From Paraburkholderia sp. LEh10 (GTDB lineage Bacteria; Pseudomonadota; Gammaproteobacteria; Burkholderiales; Burkholderiaceae): a stretch of DNA of 64,000 nt. The notes beneath the pieces are model-generated. The model was not told the DNA's origin. It worked only from the letters and a program-made list of their open reading frames with translations, and ran no database searches. The stretch spans positions 124,001-188,000 of the forward strand of contig NZ_JAGIPX010000009.1 in NCBI RefSeq assembly GCF_017814945.1, written 5' to 3'. The number at the start of each line of letters is the position of its first letter. The stretch's first letter is position 1. Positions 34,897 to 44,104 of this stretch are shown piece by piece. Both the position numbers and the translations under genes were made by a program.

Positions 34897-35067
34897 ATGA
34901 CCTTGGCCATTTATCTGATCGGCTGGCTGATTTTCATTGGCGGTGTGTCGTGGGCACTCGTCAGCATGCACGTCGCGCAACACTACGTCGCGATCGTCGC
35001 CGTCATCCTGCTTGGCATCGGCGTGGTCACGGGCGCGACCCGCGCGCGCGGCCGCGACCGCTCTTGA
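34897..35067 (+). CDS. small two-helix membrane protein
   Basis: 56 residues with AAAGGAG seven bases before the ATG. Two hydrophobic segments (IYLIGWLIFIGGVSWALV; YVAIVAVILLGIGVVTGA) are joined by a short HVAQH loop, with a basic tail RARGRDRS. It is an inner-membrane miniprotein of unknown role. It lies 72 bases after the cyclase gene and could be co-transcribed or have its own promoter. Confidence 0.7.
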   Translation: MTLAIYLIGWLIFIGGVSWALVSMHVAQHYVAIVAVILLGIGVVTGATRARGRDRS

Positions 35068-35232
35068 TAGCGTCCGGCGCGCGACACAGGCGCGGCGGCA
35101 AGGCACTTTGCACGCGCCGCCGTGACATTTCCCGACATAGTTTTTGAACTGACTTGGCGGGCTGGTTCTTCTACGATTTGATCCGTCGCCACGCTGCATT
35201 CGCAAGTGGCCCGAACCGTGAAGGACACCGCC

Positions 35233-36300
35233 GTGAACATCCGCTCGCAATTCTTCTCCTCGTTTTCTGGTCTGCTGAATCGTTCGGCATCGACGCTCGC
35301 GCGTGGCGTATCGCGCCGCGTCGCCGTCGCGGCGGCAGCCGCCGTGGTCGGCGCGGGCGCGTCGCTCGTCAGCGTGCCCGCGTGGGCCGGCTGGTACGGG
35401 CACGGCACGGCGTACACGTCGCGCGGCGAATATAGCGGCGCGCACGGCGGCTATTGCAGCGGCGGCACCTGCAATCACGCGGGCGGCGTGGCGGGTCCCT
35501 ACGGCGGTGTGGCGACCAACTCGGGCAGCGTCACGCGCACGGCGCCTGGCCAGTTCTCCAATTCGGGCACGGCCTACGGTCCGAACGGCCGCTCGGTCGC
35601 GCATTCGGGCGACACCAGCTGCGCGGGCGGCACGTGCTCGCACACGGGCTCGATGACGGGCTCCGATGGCCGGACGGCTTCGACGTCGGGCTCGGTGACG
35701 CGCGACGGCGCTGGCCAGTACTCGTCGTCGGGCTCGGTGACGACGGGCAACGGCAACACCTACAACCATGCGGCATCGACGAATTGCGGCGGCTGGACCT
35801 GCTCACGCTCGGGCACGGTGACGGGCAGCAACGGCGGCACGGTCACGCATTCGGGCAGCGCGACGAGCGTCGCGCCTGGCGTCGTGGTGACGTCGGGCAG
35901 CGCGACGGGCACGCACGGCAACACCGTGACGACGAGCGGCACGGTCGTGCACGGCGGCACGGTCACGACGGGTGGTACGACCGTCGTGACGGGCACCACG
36001 ACAACGGTGGGTGCGGCCGTCGTCGTGCCGCCGCCGCCGACTTCGACGGTGGTCGTCGCTGCGCCCGTGCCCGCGCCGGTGGTGGTCGCGCCCCCGCCGC
36101 CCCCGCCCGCAGTCGTCGTCGCACCGGCTCCCGTGGTCGTGCCGGCTCCCGTCGTCGTGCCGCCGCCCCCGCCGCATGTCGTGGTCGTCGCGCCGCCGCC
36201 GCCCCCGCATGTCGTGTATGTCGCGCCGAAACCGCGCGTCGCTGTCTGGGTTCCGGGACATTGGATCGGCCGTGTATGGGTGCCCGCACACTGGGCGTAA
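35233..36300 (+). CDS. exported repetitive Gly/Ser/Thr-rich protein with Pro/Val-rich C-terminus
   Basis: 355 residues. A signal sequence (RRVAVAAAAAVVGAGASLVS, then VPAWAG) precedes a low-complexity body with irregular SGSVTRxxxGQxSxSGS-type repeats and three Cys pairs (CSGGTC, CAGGTC, CGGWTC). A Pro/Val stretch follows, and the protein ends with WVPGHWIGRVWVPAHWA, a Trp-Pro-Gly-His motif seen in many small exported proteins. It is probably secreted or on the cell surface; the function is unknown. GTG 35233 has AAGGAC eight bases upstream; GTGs at 35206 and 35218 are alternatives. Confidence 0.7.
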   Translation: MNIRSQFFSSFSGLLNRSASTLARGVSRRVAVAAAAAVVGAGASLVSVPAWAGWYGHGTAYTSRGEYSGAHGGYCSGGTCNHAGGVAGPYGGVATNSGSVTRTAPGQFSNSGTAYGPNGRSVAHSGDTSCAGGTCSHTGSMTGSDGRTASTSGSVTRDGAGQYSSSGSVTTGNGNTYNHAASTNCGGWTCSRSGTVTGSNGGTVTHSGSATSVAPGVVVTSGSATGTHGNTVTTSGTVVHGGTVTTGGTTVVTGTTTTVGAAVVVPPPPTSTVVVAAPVPAPVVVAPPPPPPAVVVAPAPVVVPAPVVVPPPPPHVVVVAPPPPPHVVYVAPKPRVAVWVPGHWIGRVWVPAHWA

Positions 36301-36331
36301 GCGGGCATCAAAGCCAGGCAGTGAGGTTCGA

Positions 36332-36366
36332 AAGCACGAACGGCGCGGTGAGCGCCGTTCGTGCTT
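36332..36366 (+). terminator. strong hairpin after the repetitive protein gene
   Basis: A 15-bp perfect stem, AAGCACGAACGGCGC/GCGCCGTTCGTGCTT, with a 5-base loop, 31 bases after the stop. The following CTGCTTCTGG is only weakly T-rich. Terminator is the most likely role. Confidence 0.65.
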
Positions 36367-36544
36367 CTGCTTCTGGCGAACGAAACGAAACGGAACCAAC
36401 GGAGCGAGGCGAAGCGGACAGGACGTGCGATCCGCCGCGCTTCACGCCGCGTCCGTCTTCCCGTCAGGCAATGGGTTCGATGCCTCACTCAATGCCATTG
36501 GATGGCGGCTCCGGCAGCGCCAGGTGCGATCCAGACAAACCCTG

Positions 36545-36602
36545 ATTGCTGCGTCAAAAGCGTCGCTGATATCGTGCGCAGGACGTGTGGAAGCGCTTCC
36601 AC
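36545..36602 (+). promoter_or_regulatory. LacI-type operator and promoter of the beta-glucoside operon
   Basis: GTGGAAGCGCTTCCAC (36587-36602) is a perfect 16-bp palindrome centred on CG, the classic shape for LacI-family repressors, and resembles the CelR-type site TGGGAGCGCTCCCA. Just upstream, TTGCTG (36546-36551) and GATATC (36568-36573) with a 16-bp spacer could be the -35/-10, placing the operator at the transcription start. The LacI gene closing the operon (42404) is the likely regulator. Confidence 0.7.
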
Positions 36603-36673
36603 CCGAAGACTTCCATCCCGTCTTACCGTGGTGTCTCATCGACGAATCCAACCATCAAACGAGAGGAGGTCCC

Positions 36674-38065
36674 GTGGCACACGATGCAGTGGCACCCGGC
36701 AGCAGTCCGCAAAGCGATCCCTTCACGCCGTCTGCCGATTCGGTGCTCTGGCGCAAGGACTTTCTGCTCGGCGCGGCGACGGCCTCGTATCAGATCGAAG
36801 GCGCCGTCAACGAGGACGGCCGCTTGCCGTCGATCTGGGACACCTTCTCGGCCACGCCCGGCAAAGTGCTCGCGGGCGACACGGGCGAGGTGGCCTGCGA
36901 TCACTATCATCGCTGGGAGAGCGATGTCGAGCTGCTCGCGCGGCTGAACTTCGAGGCATACCGTCTGTCGGTCGCGTGGCCCCGCGTGATGGACGAAGCG
37001 GGGCGTCCGAACCGCAAGGGCCTCGAGTTCTACAAGCGGCTGCTCGGCAGACTGAAGGAGAAGGGGCTGAAAACCTTCGTCACGCTCTACCATTGGGACT
37101 TGCCGCAGCATCTCGAAGATCGCGGCGGGTGGCTCAATCGCGAGACTGTCTATCGCTTCGCCGATTACGCGGACCTGATGAGCCGCGAACTGTCGGGGCA
37201 TGTCGATGCCTGGATGACACTCAACGAGCCGTGGTGCTCGGCGTTCCTCGGCTATGGCAACGGCCATCATGCGCCGGGGCATTCGAATCTGCGTTACGCG
37301 ACGCAGGCAATGCATCATCTGCTGCTCGCGCATGGGCACGCGACCGAGGTGCTGCGCACGAATGATCCGGCGTCGCTCAAGGGCATCGTCGCGAACGTCG
37401 GGCGCGGCACGGCCGCTTCGTCGAGCGAGGCCGACGAGCGCGCCGCGCATCTGTTCGAGGTCCAGCACAACGCGTGGATTCTCGATCCGCTGTTCAACGG
37501 CGAGTACCCCGCCGACTTGTGGACATTGTGGCCAGGCGCCGAGCCGCTCGTGCTCGAAGGCGATCTCGCCGCGATCGCGGCGCCGCTCGACTTCCTCGGC
37601 ATCAATTATTATTTCCGCACCAACGTGAAGAGCGACGGCGCGCACGGCTTCATCGACGTGCCGCTGCCCGACGTCGAACGCACACAGATGGGCTGGGAAG
37701 TGTACCCGGACGGCCTGCGCGATCTGCTGACGGGCTTTCATCGCGCGTACCCGAACCTGCCGCCCATCTACATCACCGAGAATGGCATGGCGTCGGACGA
37801 CAAGGTGCAGGACGGCCGCGTCGAGGACACGCAGCGCATCGCGTTCCTGAAGCGCCATCTCGCCGCCGTCGATGAGGCCGTCAAGCAGGGCGTCGATATT
37901 CGCGGCTACTTCGTGTGGTCGCTGCTCGACAACTTCGAGTGGGCGTTCGGCTACGAACGGCGCTTCGGTGTCGTGCATGTCGACTACGCCACGCAGCAAC
38001 GCACCGTCAAGCGCAGCGGCGAGCTGGTCGCGAAGTTCATCGAGCAACGCAAAAGCAGAAACTGA
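36674..38065 (+). CDS. GH1 beta-glucosidase
   Basis: 463 residues, typical for bacterial family 1 beta-glucosidases. FLLGAATASYQIEGA at the N-terminus, acid/base Glu185 in TLNEPWCSA, nucleophile Glu369 in YITENG, and VWSLLDNFEWAFGY near the C-terminus that lines the glucose site. No signal peptide, so it hydrolyses imported cellobiose or other beta-glucosides in the cytoplasm. Starts at GTG 36674 with GAGGAGGT immediately upstream. First gene of an operon with a CUT1 ABC importer and a LacI regulator. Confidence 0.92.
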   Translation: MAHDAVAPGSSPQSDPFTPSADSVLWRKDFLLGAATASYQIEGAVNEDGRLPSIWDTFSATPGKVLAGDTGEVACDHYHRWESDVELLARLNFEAYRLSVAWPRVMDEAGRPNRKGLEFYKRLLGRLKEKGLKTFVTLYHWDLPQHLEDRGGWLNRETVYRFADYADLMSRELSGHVDAWMTLNEPWCSAFLGYGNGHHAPGHSNLRYATQAMHHLLLAHGHATEVLRTNDPASLKGIVANVGRGTAASSSEADERAAHLFEVQHNAWILDPLFNGEYPADLWTLWPGAEPLVLEGDLAAIAAPLDFLGINYYFRTNVKSDGAHGFIDVPLPDVERTQMGWEVYPDGLRDLLTGFHRAYPNLPPIYITENGMASDDKVQDGRVEDTQRIAFLKRHLAAVDEAVKQGVDIRGYFVWSLLDNFEWAFGYERRFGVVHVDYATQQRTVKRSGELVAKFIEQRKSRN

Positions 38066-38133
38066 CACGCGCAAACGACAAGCTGGTTTGCAGTCGACCT
38101 GACAGATCGGGCATCGAGCCTGAAGGAGACGGA

Positions 38134-39378
38134 ATGAACAGCAAAAAACAGTGGGTGTTGAAAAGCGGTATCGCACTGGCATTGGCCATCACGGGTGTCA
38201 TCGCGCGCGCTGAACCATTGAAGGCCAACGTGATTCACTGGTGGACGTCGGGCGGCGAATCGGCGGCGATCCGCCAGTTCGCCGACGCGTACAACCAGGC
38301 GGGCGGTCAATGGATCGACAACGCCGTGGCGGGTGCGGACCAGGCGCGCGCGACCGCGATCAACCGCATTGTCGGCGGCGATCCACCCACGGCTGCGCAG
38401 TTCAATACGTCGAAGCAGTTCCATGACCTGATCGATCAGGGCCTGCTCAACAACGTCGATGCCGTCGCCGCGAAAGAGAACTGGGCGGCCATTTTCCCTC
38501 AATCGATACTCGACAGCATCAGGGTCAACGGTCATTACTATGCGGCGCCCGTCGATATCCACATGCCCGCCTGGTTCTTCTATTCGAAGCCGGTGTTCGC
38601 GAAGGCGGGCATCGCGGGCGATCCGAAGAGCTACGGCGAATTCCTCTCCGATCTCGACAAGCTGAAGAACGCGGGCGTGATACCCCTCGCGCTGGGCGGC
38701 CAGCCGTGGCAGGAGAAGATCACGTTCGATGCCGTGTTCGCCGATGTCGGCGGGCCGGATCTGTATCTGAAGGTGTATCGCGACCGCGACGCGAACGCGG
38801 TGAATTCCGACGCGTTCAAGAAGGTGCTCGTCGCGTTCAAGAAGCTGCACGACTATGTCGATCCCGGCTCGCCCGGGCGCAACTGGAACGACGCAACGGC
38901 GCTCGTGATCTCCGGCAAGGCCGGCGTGCAGATCATGGGCGACTGGGCGAAGGGCGAGTTCTCGGCGGCGAAGCAGGCGCCCGGCAAGGACTTCGGCTGC
39001 TTCCCCGGCTTCGGTCCGCGCTCGCCTTATCTGGTGGCGGGCGACGTGTTCGTGTTTCCGAAGACGGACAACGCGAATACGATCAAGGCGCAGAACCTGC
39101 TCGCGACCGTGATGACCTCGCCGCAGGCGCAGGTCGCGTTCAGCGCGAAGAAAGGCTCGATTCCGATCCGGCCCGATGTGGACGTGAACCAGCTCGACAT
39201 CTGCGCGAAGGAGGGCATCGCGATCATGAAGGACAAGTCGCGCCAGCTGCCGAACCCGGAAATGCTCGTGTCGCCCGACGTGCAGGGCGCATTGACGGAC
39301 GTCATCACGAACTTCTGGAACAAGAACCAGTCGGCCGACGATGCGCAAAAGGCCTTTGCCAGCGCATTGAAGGGCTAG
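38134..39378 (+). CDS. sugar ABC transporter periplasmic binding protein (CUT1)
   Basis: 414 residues with a cleavable signal (GIALALAITGVIARA). The mature protein is a carbohydrate-binding type 1 protein: VIHWWTSGGESAAIRQFADAY, a DIHMPAWFFYSKPVF loop, GGQPWQEK, and NWNDATALVISGKAGVQIMGDW. It is close to the glucose/mannose-binding GtsA type. AAGGAG lies before ATG 38134. It delivers sugar to the two permeases encoded next; with the GH1 enzyme upstream, cellobiose or another beta-glucoside is as likely as glucose. Confidence 0.9.
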   Translation: MNSKKQWVLKSGIALALAITGVIARAEPLKANVIHWWTSGGESAAIRQFADAYNQAGGQWIDNAVAGADQARATAINRIVGGDPPTAAQFNTSKQFHDLIDQGLLNNVDAVAAKENWAAIFPQSILDSIRVNGHYYAAPVDIHMPAWFFYSKPVFAKAGIAGDPKSYGEFLSDLDKLKNAGVIPLALGGQPWQEKITFDAVFADVGGPDLYLKVYRDRDANAVNSDAFKKVLVAFKKLHDYVDPGSPGRNWNDATALVISGKAGVQIMGDWAKGEFSAAKQAPGKDFGCFPGFGPRSPYLVAGDVFVFPKTDNANTIKAQNLLATVMTSPQAQVAFSAKKGSIPIRPDVDVNQLDICAKEGIAIMKDKSRQLPNPEMLVSPDVQGALTDVITNFWNKNQSADDAQKAFASALKG

Positions 39379-39386
39379 GGCGCGCG

Positions 39387-40343
39387 ATGGGGACGCTCAA
39401 GTCGCCCGCGTTGCCCGACATGACGGCGAACCCGCGACCCGCTGCGAGGACGCGCGGGCGGCCATTGCGCAAGCGCTGGCCGCCCGCCGCATGGATCGCG
39501 CTGATTCCGATGATGCTGACGGTGATCTTCGCGTACCTCGGCACGATGCTATGGACGGCGCGCGTGTCGCTCAGCAACTCGCGCACGTTCCCGTCGAACG
39601 ACTTCGTCGGCCTCACGCAATACGTGCGGCTCTTTCATAACGACCGCTGGCTGGTGTCGCTGCAGCACATCGTCATTTATGGCGCGTGCTTCATCGCCGC
39701 GTGTCTTGTGATCGGCATGCTGCTTGCCATCTTCATCGATCAGCGCGTGATGGCGGAAGGCGCGCTGCGCACGGTGTTCCTGTATCCGTATGCGATGTCG
39801 TTCGTCGCGACGGGCCTCGTGTGGCAATGGATGCTCAATCCGCAGCTCGGCGCGCAGTCGCTGCTGCACAAGATGGGCTTCGCCCATGCGCGCTTCGACT
39901 GGATCGTCGATCAGGACTGGGTGATCTATACGATCGTGATCGCGACTGTGTGGCAGGCATCGGGCCTCGTGATGGCCGTGATGCTCGCGGGCCTGCGCGG
40001 CATCGACGACGAATTGTGGAAGGCCGCGCGCATCGACGGCATTCCGCGCTGGCGCGTCTATGCGAGCATCGTGATACCGATGCTCGGCCCGTCGATATCG
40101 ACGGCGTTCGTGCTGCTGTTCGTCGCGGTGGTGAAGCTGTACGATGCCGTCGTCGCGATGACCCAGGGCGGCCCGGGCACCGCGAGCGAAGTGCCCGCGA
40201 AGTTCATCATGGACTACCTGTTCGGCCGCGCCAATATCGGGCTCGCGTCGGCCGCCTCGATCGTGCTGCTGGCCACCGTGCTCGCGATCCTCGCGCCGTT
40301 CCTGTATGCCCGCAGCCGCGCCGCATCGCGCAAGGAGGTGTGA
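39387..40343 (+). CDS. sugar ABC transporter permease 1 (MalF-like)
   Basis: 318 residues with about six membrane helices. The EAA loop that contacts the ATPase reads ELWKAARIDGIPRWRVYASIVIPML. It is the first permease of a CUT1 importer, immediately after the binding-protein gene (8-base gap) and overlapping the second permease by TGATG. ATG 39387 has AGGG upstream; ATG 39420 is a weaker alternative. Confidence 0.9.
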   Translation: MGTLKSPALPDMTANPRPAARTRGRPLRKRWPPAAWIALIPMMLTVIFAYLGTMLWTARVSLSNSRTFPSNDFVGLTQYVRLFHNDRWLVSLQHIVIYGACFIAACLVIGMLLAIFIDQRVMAEGALRTVFLYPYAMSFVATGLVWQWMLNPQLGAQSLLHKMGFAHARFDWIVDQDWVIYTIVIATVWQASGLVMAVMLAGLRGIDDELWKAARIDGIPRWRVYASIVIPMLGPSISTAFVLLFVAVVKLYDAVVAMTQGGPGTASEVPAKFIMDYLFGRANIGLASAASIVLLATVLAILAPFLYARSRAASRKEV

Positions 40344-41260
40344 TGAGCACGGCGTTGCAGCCTCCCGTTCCGTCCGCCGACAGGCCGCGCCGCCGCCCGA
40401 GGCGCGGCAAGCGCATGTCTGCCGCGCGTCTCGGCGTATATGGCTTTCTGATCATCGCCGCGCTGTTCTTCCTGATGCCGCTGTACGTGATGCTCGTCAC
40501 GTCGGTGAAGCCGATGGACGAGATCCGCCTCGGCAATCTGCTCGCGCTGCCGACGCACTTCACGCTGCAACCGTGGGGCGACGCGTGGCAGTCGGCGTGC
40601 ACGGGGCTCGACTGCAACGGCATCCGCGTGGGATTCTGGAACTCGGTGCGCATCGTCGTGCCGAGCACGGTGTTCTCGATCGCGATCGGCGCGATCAACG
40701 GCTATGCGCTGTCGTTCTGGCGGCCGCGCGGCGCGGGCCTGTTGTTCGGCGTGCTGCTGCTCGGCGCGTTCATTCCGTATCAGGTGATGATCTATCCGAT
40801 GGTGCGCGTGCTCGCGAGCGTGCATCTGTTCAGCTCGCTGCCCGGCATCGTGATCATTCATACGATCTTCGGCATGCCCGTGATGACGCTGCTGTTCCGC
40901 AACTATTACGCGGGCATTCCGCTGGAACTGTTCAAGGCGGCGCGCATCGACGGCGGCGGCTTCTGGCGCATCTTCTTTCACCTGATGCTGCCGATGTCGG
41001 TGCCCATCATCGTCGTCGCGATGATCCTGCAGGTGACGAACATCTGGAACGACTACCTGCTCGGCCTCGTGTTCGCGGGCACGAAAAACCTGCCGATGAC
41101 GGTGCAATTGAACAACATCATCAACACGACGACGGGCGAGAAGATCTACAACGTCAACATGGCGGCGACGATCCTGACATCGGTCGTGCCGCTCGCGGTG
41201 TACTTCATTTCGGGTCGCTGGTTCGTGCGCGGCATCGCGTCGGGCGCGGTGAAGGGTTGA
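40343..41260 (+). CDS. sugar ABC transporter permease 2 (MalG-like)
   Basis: 305 residues with an N-terminal basic region and six membrane helices; the EAA loop is LELFKAARIDGGGFWRIFFHLMLP. Partner of the MalF-like permease. AAGGAGG lies before ATG 40343, which overlaps the stop of permease 1, so the two subunits are made in step. Ten bases separate its end from the ATPase gene. Confidence 0.9.
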   Translation: MSTALQPPVPSADRPRRRPRRGKRMSAARLGVYGFLIIAALFFLMPLYVMLVTSVKPMDEIRLGNLLALPTHFTLQPWGDAWQSACTGLDCNGIRVGFWNSVRIVVPSTVFSIAIGAINGYALSFWRPRGAGLLFGVLLLGAFIPYQVMIYPMVRVLASVHLFSSLPGIVIIHTIFGMPVMTLLFRNYYAGIPLELFKAARIDGGGFWRIFFHLMLPMSVPIIVVAMILQVTNIWNDYLLGLVFAGTKNLPMTVQLNNIINTTTGEKIYNVNMAATILTSVVPLAVYFISGRWFVRGIASGAVKG

Positions 41261-41269
41261 GGGAACGAC

Positions 41270-42367
41270 ATGGCAACTGCACCGAACATCGCAAACGTCG
41301 CGGTCCGCGACCTGAAGATCCAGCTCGGCGCGAACACGGTGATCGACGCGCTCGATCTCGACGTGCGCGCGGGCGAATTCGTCGTGCTGCTCGGCCCGTC
41401 GGGCTGCGGCAAGTCGACGTTGCTGCACAGCATCGCCGGGCTGATCGACGTGACGGAAGGCAGCATCGAAATCGGCGGCGAGGACATGACGTGGGCCGAT
41501 CCGAAGGACCGGCGCGTCGCGCTCGTGTTCCAGTCGTATGCGCTGTATCCGACGATGAACGTCGAGCGCAATCTGTCGTTCGCGCTGCGCATCAACGGCA
41601 CGCCGAAGGCGGAGATCGAGCGGCGCGTCGCGCGCGCGTCCGACATGCTGCAACTCGGCCCGCTGCTCAAGCGCAAGCCCGCGCAACTGTCGGGCGGACA
41701 GCGGCAACGCGTGGCGATCGGCCGCGCGATCGTCCGTGAAGCCGACGTGTTCCTGTTCGACGAGCCGCTGTCGAATCTCGACGCGAAGCTGCGCACCGAA
41801 CTGCGCCGCGAACTCAAGCAACTGCATCAGCGCCTCGGCGTGACGATGATCTACGTGACGCACGACCAGGCCGAAGCAATGACGCTTGCCACGCGGATGG
41901 CCGTGATGAAGAGCGGCGTGATCCAGCAGTTCGGCACGCCTGCAGAAGTCTACGCGCGGCCCGCGAACCTGTTCGTCGCATCCTTCCTCGGCTCGCCCGC
42001 GATGAACCTCCTGAACGGCACGCTGCTTGCGCAGGGAGGCAGTGTGCGCTTCACGGGCGCGCAGCTCGATCTCGACGTGTCGCGCTATGCGTTCGCCGCG
42101 CAGCCCGAGATGGGCAAACCGTGCGTGCTCGGCATGCGGCCCGAGGACGTGCGCGTGCGCATCGGTGCGGACTCGAATCAACGCGGGCAAGTGTCGCTTG
42201 TCGAACCGATGGGCAACCACCGGGTTATCTGGCTCGATTATCATGGCACCCAGATAGCGTCGATCGATCAGGAGAAGACGCCCGTCGCCGTCGGCGATTC
42301 GGTCGCGTTCACGATCGACGGCGCACACCTATCGCTGTTCGACGAGGCAGGCGGCGCGCGCCTCTGA
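41270..42367 (+). CDS. sugar ABC transporter ATPase (UgpC/MalK-like)
   Basis: 365 residues. Walker A GPSGCGKST, Q-loop FQSYALYPTMNV, signature LSGGQRQR, Walker B VFLFDEPLSNLD, and H-loop YVTHDQAEAMTL are all intact. The C-terminal OB-fold/TOBE region (GMRPEDVRVRIG onward) marks it as the MalK/UgpC type, which can take regulatory inputs. It powers the CUT1 importer encoded just upstream. ATG 41270 follows the permease by ten bases. Confidence 0.93.
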   Translation: MATAPNIANVAVRDLKIQLGANTVIDALDLDVRAGEFVVLLGPSGCGKSTLLHSIAGLIDVTEGSIEIGGEDMTWADPKDRRVALVFQSYALYPTMNVERNLSFALRINGTPKAEIERRVARASDMLQLGPLLKRKPAQLSGGQRQRVAIGRAIVREADVFLFDEPLSNLDAKLRTELRRELKQLHQRLGVTMIYVTHDQAEAMTLATRMAVMKSGVIQQFGTPAEVYARPANLFVASFLGSPAMNLLNGTLLAQGGSVRFTGAQLDLDVSRYAFAAQPEMGKPCVLGMRPEDVRVRIGADSNQRGQVSLVEPMGNHRVIWLDYHGTQIASIDQEKTPVAVGDSVAFTIDGAHLSLFDEAGGARL

Positions 42368-42403
42368 GCAGCACGCGCAACCAACCAAGCGGACGGAGAC
42401 ACC

Positions 42404-43417
42404 GTGGCGACCCTCAAAGATGTTGCGCAACGCGCGGGCGTGGGGCTCTCGACAGCCTCGCGCGCCATTTCCGGCAAAGGACCCGTGTCGGCCGATGCGG
42501 CCGCGCGCGTGAAGGCCGCGATTGCGGAACTGAACTTCCGGCCGTCTTCCATCGGCCGCGCGATGGCCACGCAGCAGCTCGGCATCATCGGGCTGTTCGT
42601 GCCGACGTTTTTCGGCTCGTATTACGGCACGATCCTCAAGCAGACGGATCTGGAGCTGCGTGCCGTGCATCGTCATGTGGTCGTGGCGACGGGCTGCGGA
42701 GAACTGACGCCGCGCGAGCAGGCGCTCGAAGCCGTGCGCTTTCTGATCGGACGCGATTGCGACGGCGTCGTCGTCATCAGCCACGATCTGCATGACGAAG
42801 ACCTCGACCAGCTGCACCAGATGCACCCGAAGATGGTGTTCCTGAACCGTGCATTCGGGCAGCTTCCCGACGCGTCGTTCTGCGCGGACCACCGGCGCGG
42901 CGGCGAATTGGCGGCGGCGACGTTGCTGGCGCACGGGCACCGGCGGATCGCCGTCATTTCCGGGCCGTTCACGGCGTCCGACAACGTGGAGCGGCTCGAT
43001 GGCTTCTTCGATGAACTCGCGCGCCACGGCATTGCGCGCGACACGGTGCCGCTGATCGAATCGGATTTCTCCCCCGAGGGCGGCTATGCGGCGACCTGCC
43101 AACTGCTCGATTCGAAGGTGCCGTTCACGGGGCTCTTCTGCGCGAACGACACGATGGCCGTCAGCGCGCTCGCGCGTTTCCAGCAGGTGGGCATTTCAGT
43201 GCCGGGCGATGTATCCGTGATCGGCTACGACGACGACTATTCGGCCGCGTATGCGGCGCCCGCCTTGACGTCGGTGCATATTCCGACGGCCGAGCTCACG
43301 CAGAACGCGGTGCGCTGGCTCATCAACCAGTGCTACGGAACAAAGTGGGAGATCTTTCGCGAGTATCCCGTGACGGTGACGATGCGCGCATCGGTGGGGC
43401 ACGTGAAAGCGGCGTAA
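42404..43417 (+). CDS. LacI-family repressor of the beta-glucoside operon
   Basis: 337 residues. The N-terminal helix-turn-helix and hinge read LKDVAQRAGVGLSTASRAIS and VKAAIAELNFRPS; the rest is a periplasmic-binding-protein-like effector domain (GLFCANDTMAVSAL, VSVIGYDDD). It starts at GTG 42404 with GGAG upstream, 37 bases after the ATPase gene. As the last gene of the operon, it probably represses at the palindrome 36587-36602, with a sugar as inducer (inference). Confidence 0.9.
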   Translation: MATLKDVAQRAGVGLSTASRAISGKGPVSADAAARVKAAIAELNFRPSSIGRAMATQQLGIIGLFVPTFFGSYYGTILKQTDLELRAVHRHVVVATGCGELTPREQALEAVRFLIGRDCDGVVVISHDLHDEDLDQLHQMHPKMVFLNRAFGQLPDASFCADHRRGGELAAATLLAHGHRRIAVISGPFTASDNVERLDGFFDELARHGIARDTVPLIESDFSPEGGYAATCQLLDSKVPFTGLFCANDTMAVSALARFQQVGISVPGDVSVIGYDDDYSAAYAAPALTSVHIPTAELTQNAVRWLINQCYGTKWEIFREYPVTVTMRASVGHVKAA

Positions 43418-43483
43418 AAGAGGGACGCGCGGCGCCATCGAGCCGATCAACTGAATTAGCATGAGGGCTCACCAGGAGTTCTC

Positions 43484-43864
43484 ATGCAGCCACCGCCTCT
43501 CGACAATCCCTTTCTCGAATCGCTCGCGGTCGAACTGACCGAGTGGAAAAGCGGCTACGCCGAATTCACGATGCCGATCCGGCCCGCGACGCTCAACCGC
43601 CAGCGCGTGCTGCAAGGCGGCGCGATCGCCACGCTGCTCGACGCGGCGGCCGGCTACTCGGGCGTCTACAGCGAAGGCGATCCGATTCACGCGTTCACGC
43701 TGTCGCTCACGATCAGCTACCTCGACAAGGGGCTCGGCGAGAACGTCATCAGCAAGGGCTTTCTCGAGCGAAAAGGCCGCTCCGTGTTCTTCGCGCGCGC
43801 CGAAGCCTGGGTCGATCACAAGATCCTGATCGCCAGCGCGCAGGGCGTGTTCAAGTACGCCTGA
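43484..43864 (+). CDS. PaaI-like hotdog-fold thioesterase
   Basis: 126 residues of the hotdog fold. RQRVLQGGAIATLLDAAAGYSG forms the central helix with the family's G-G-x-x-A-T/x-x-D pattern (Asp as catalytic residue), followed by strands TLSLTISYLDKGLGE and SVFFARAEAW. Probably hydrolyses an acyl- or aryl-CoA. CAGGAG lies before ATG 43484. It appears to be a single-gene unit after the LacI gene. Confidence 0.82.
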   Translation: MQPPPLDNPFLESLAVELTEWKSGYAEFTMPIRPATLNRQRVLQGGAIATLLDAAAGYSGVYSEGDPIHAFTLSLTISYLDKGLGENVISKGFLERKGRSVFFARAEAWVDHKILIASAQGVFKYA

Positions 43865-44104
43865 GCACCATACCCGCCGTGTTCCGCGAAGCGGCGCCGA
43901 TCCCGGCCGATCGTTCGCCGATCGTCAGCGATGATGAAGCCATGTGCGCTGTGACCGGTAACATCGCGACACATTTTCGCGGCGCGCGACGGTGCATGGC
44001 CCAGGAAAGGTTGCGCGCAATCGGCTAAGATCGATGTTTCACCAGCCCATTCCGGGCCGCGCACCGTGCGAGGTCCGGCGTCTTCCCACTATCAGGAATA
44101 CAGC

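Noticed and set aside
34860..35769. Minus-strand frame spanning the small membrane protein and the GGDEF gene
   Set aside because: Arg/Ala/His-rich antisense shadow of well-supported plus-strand genes.
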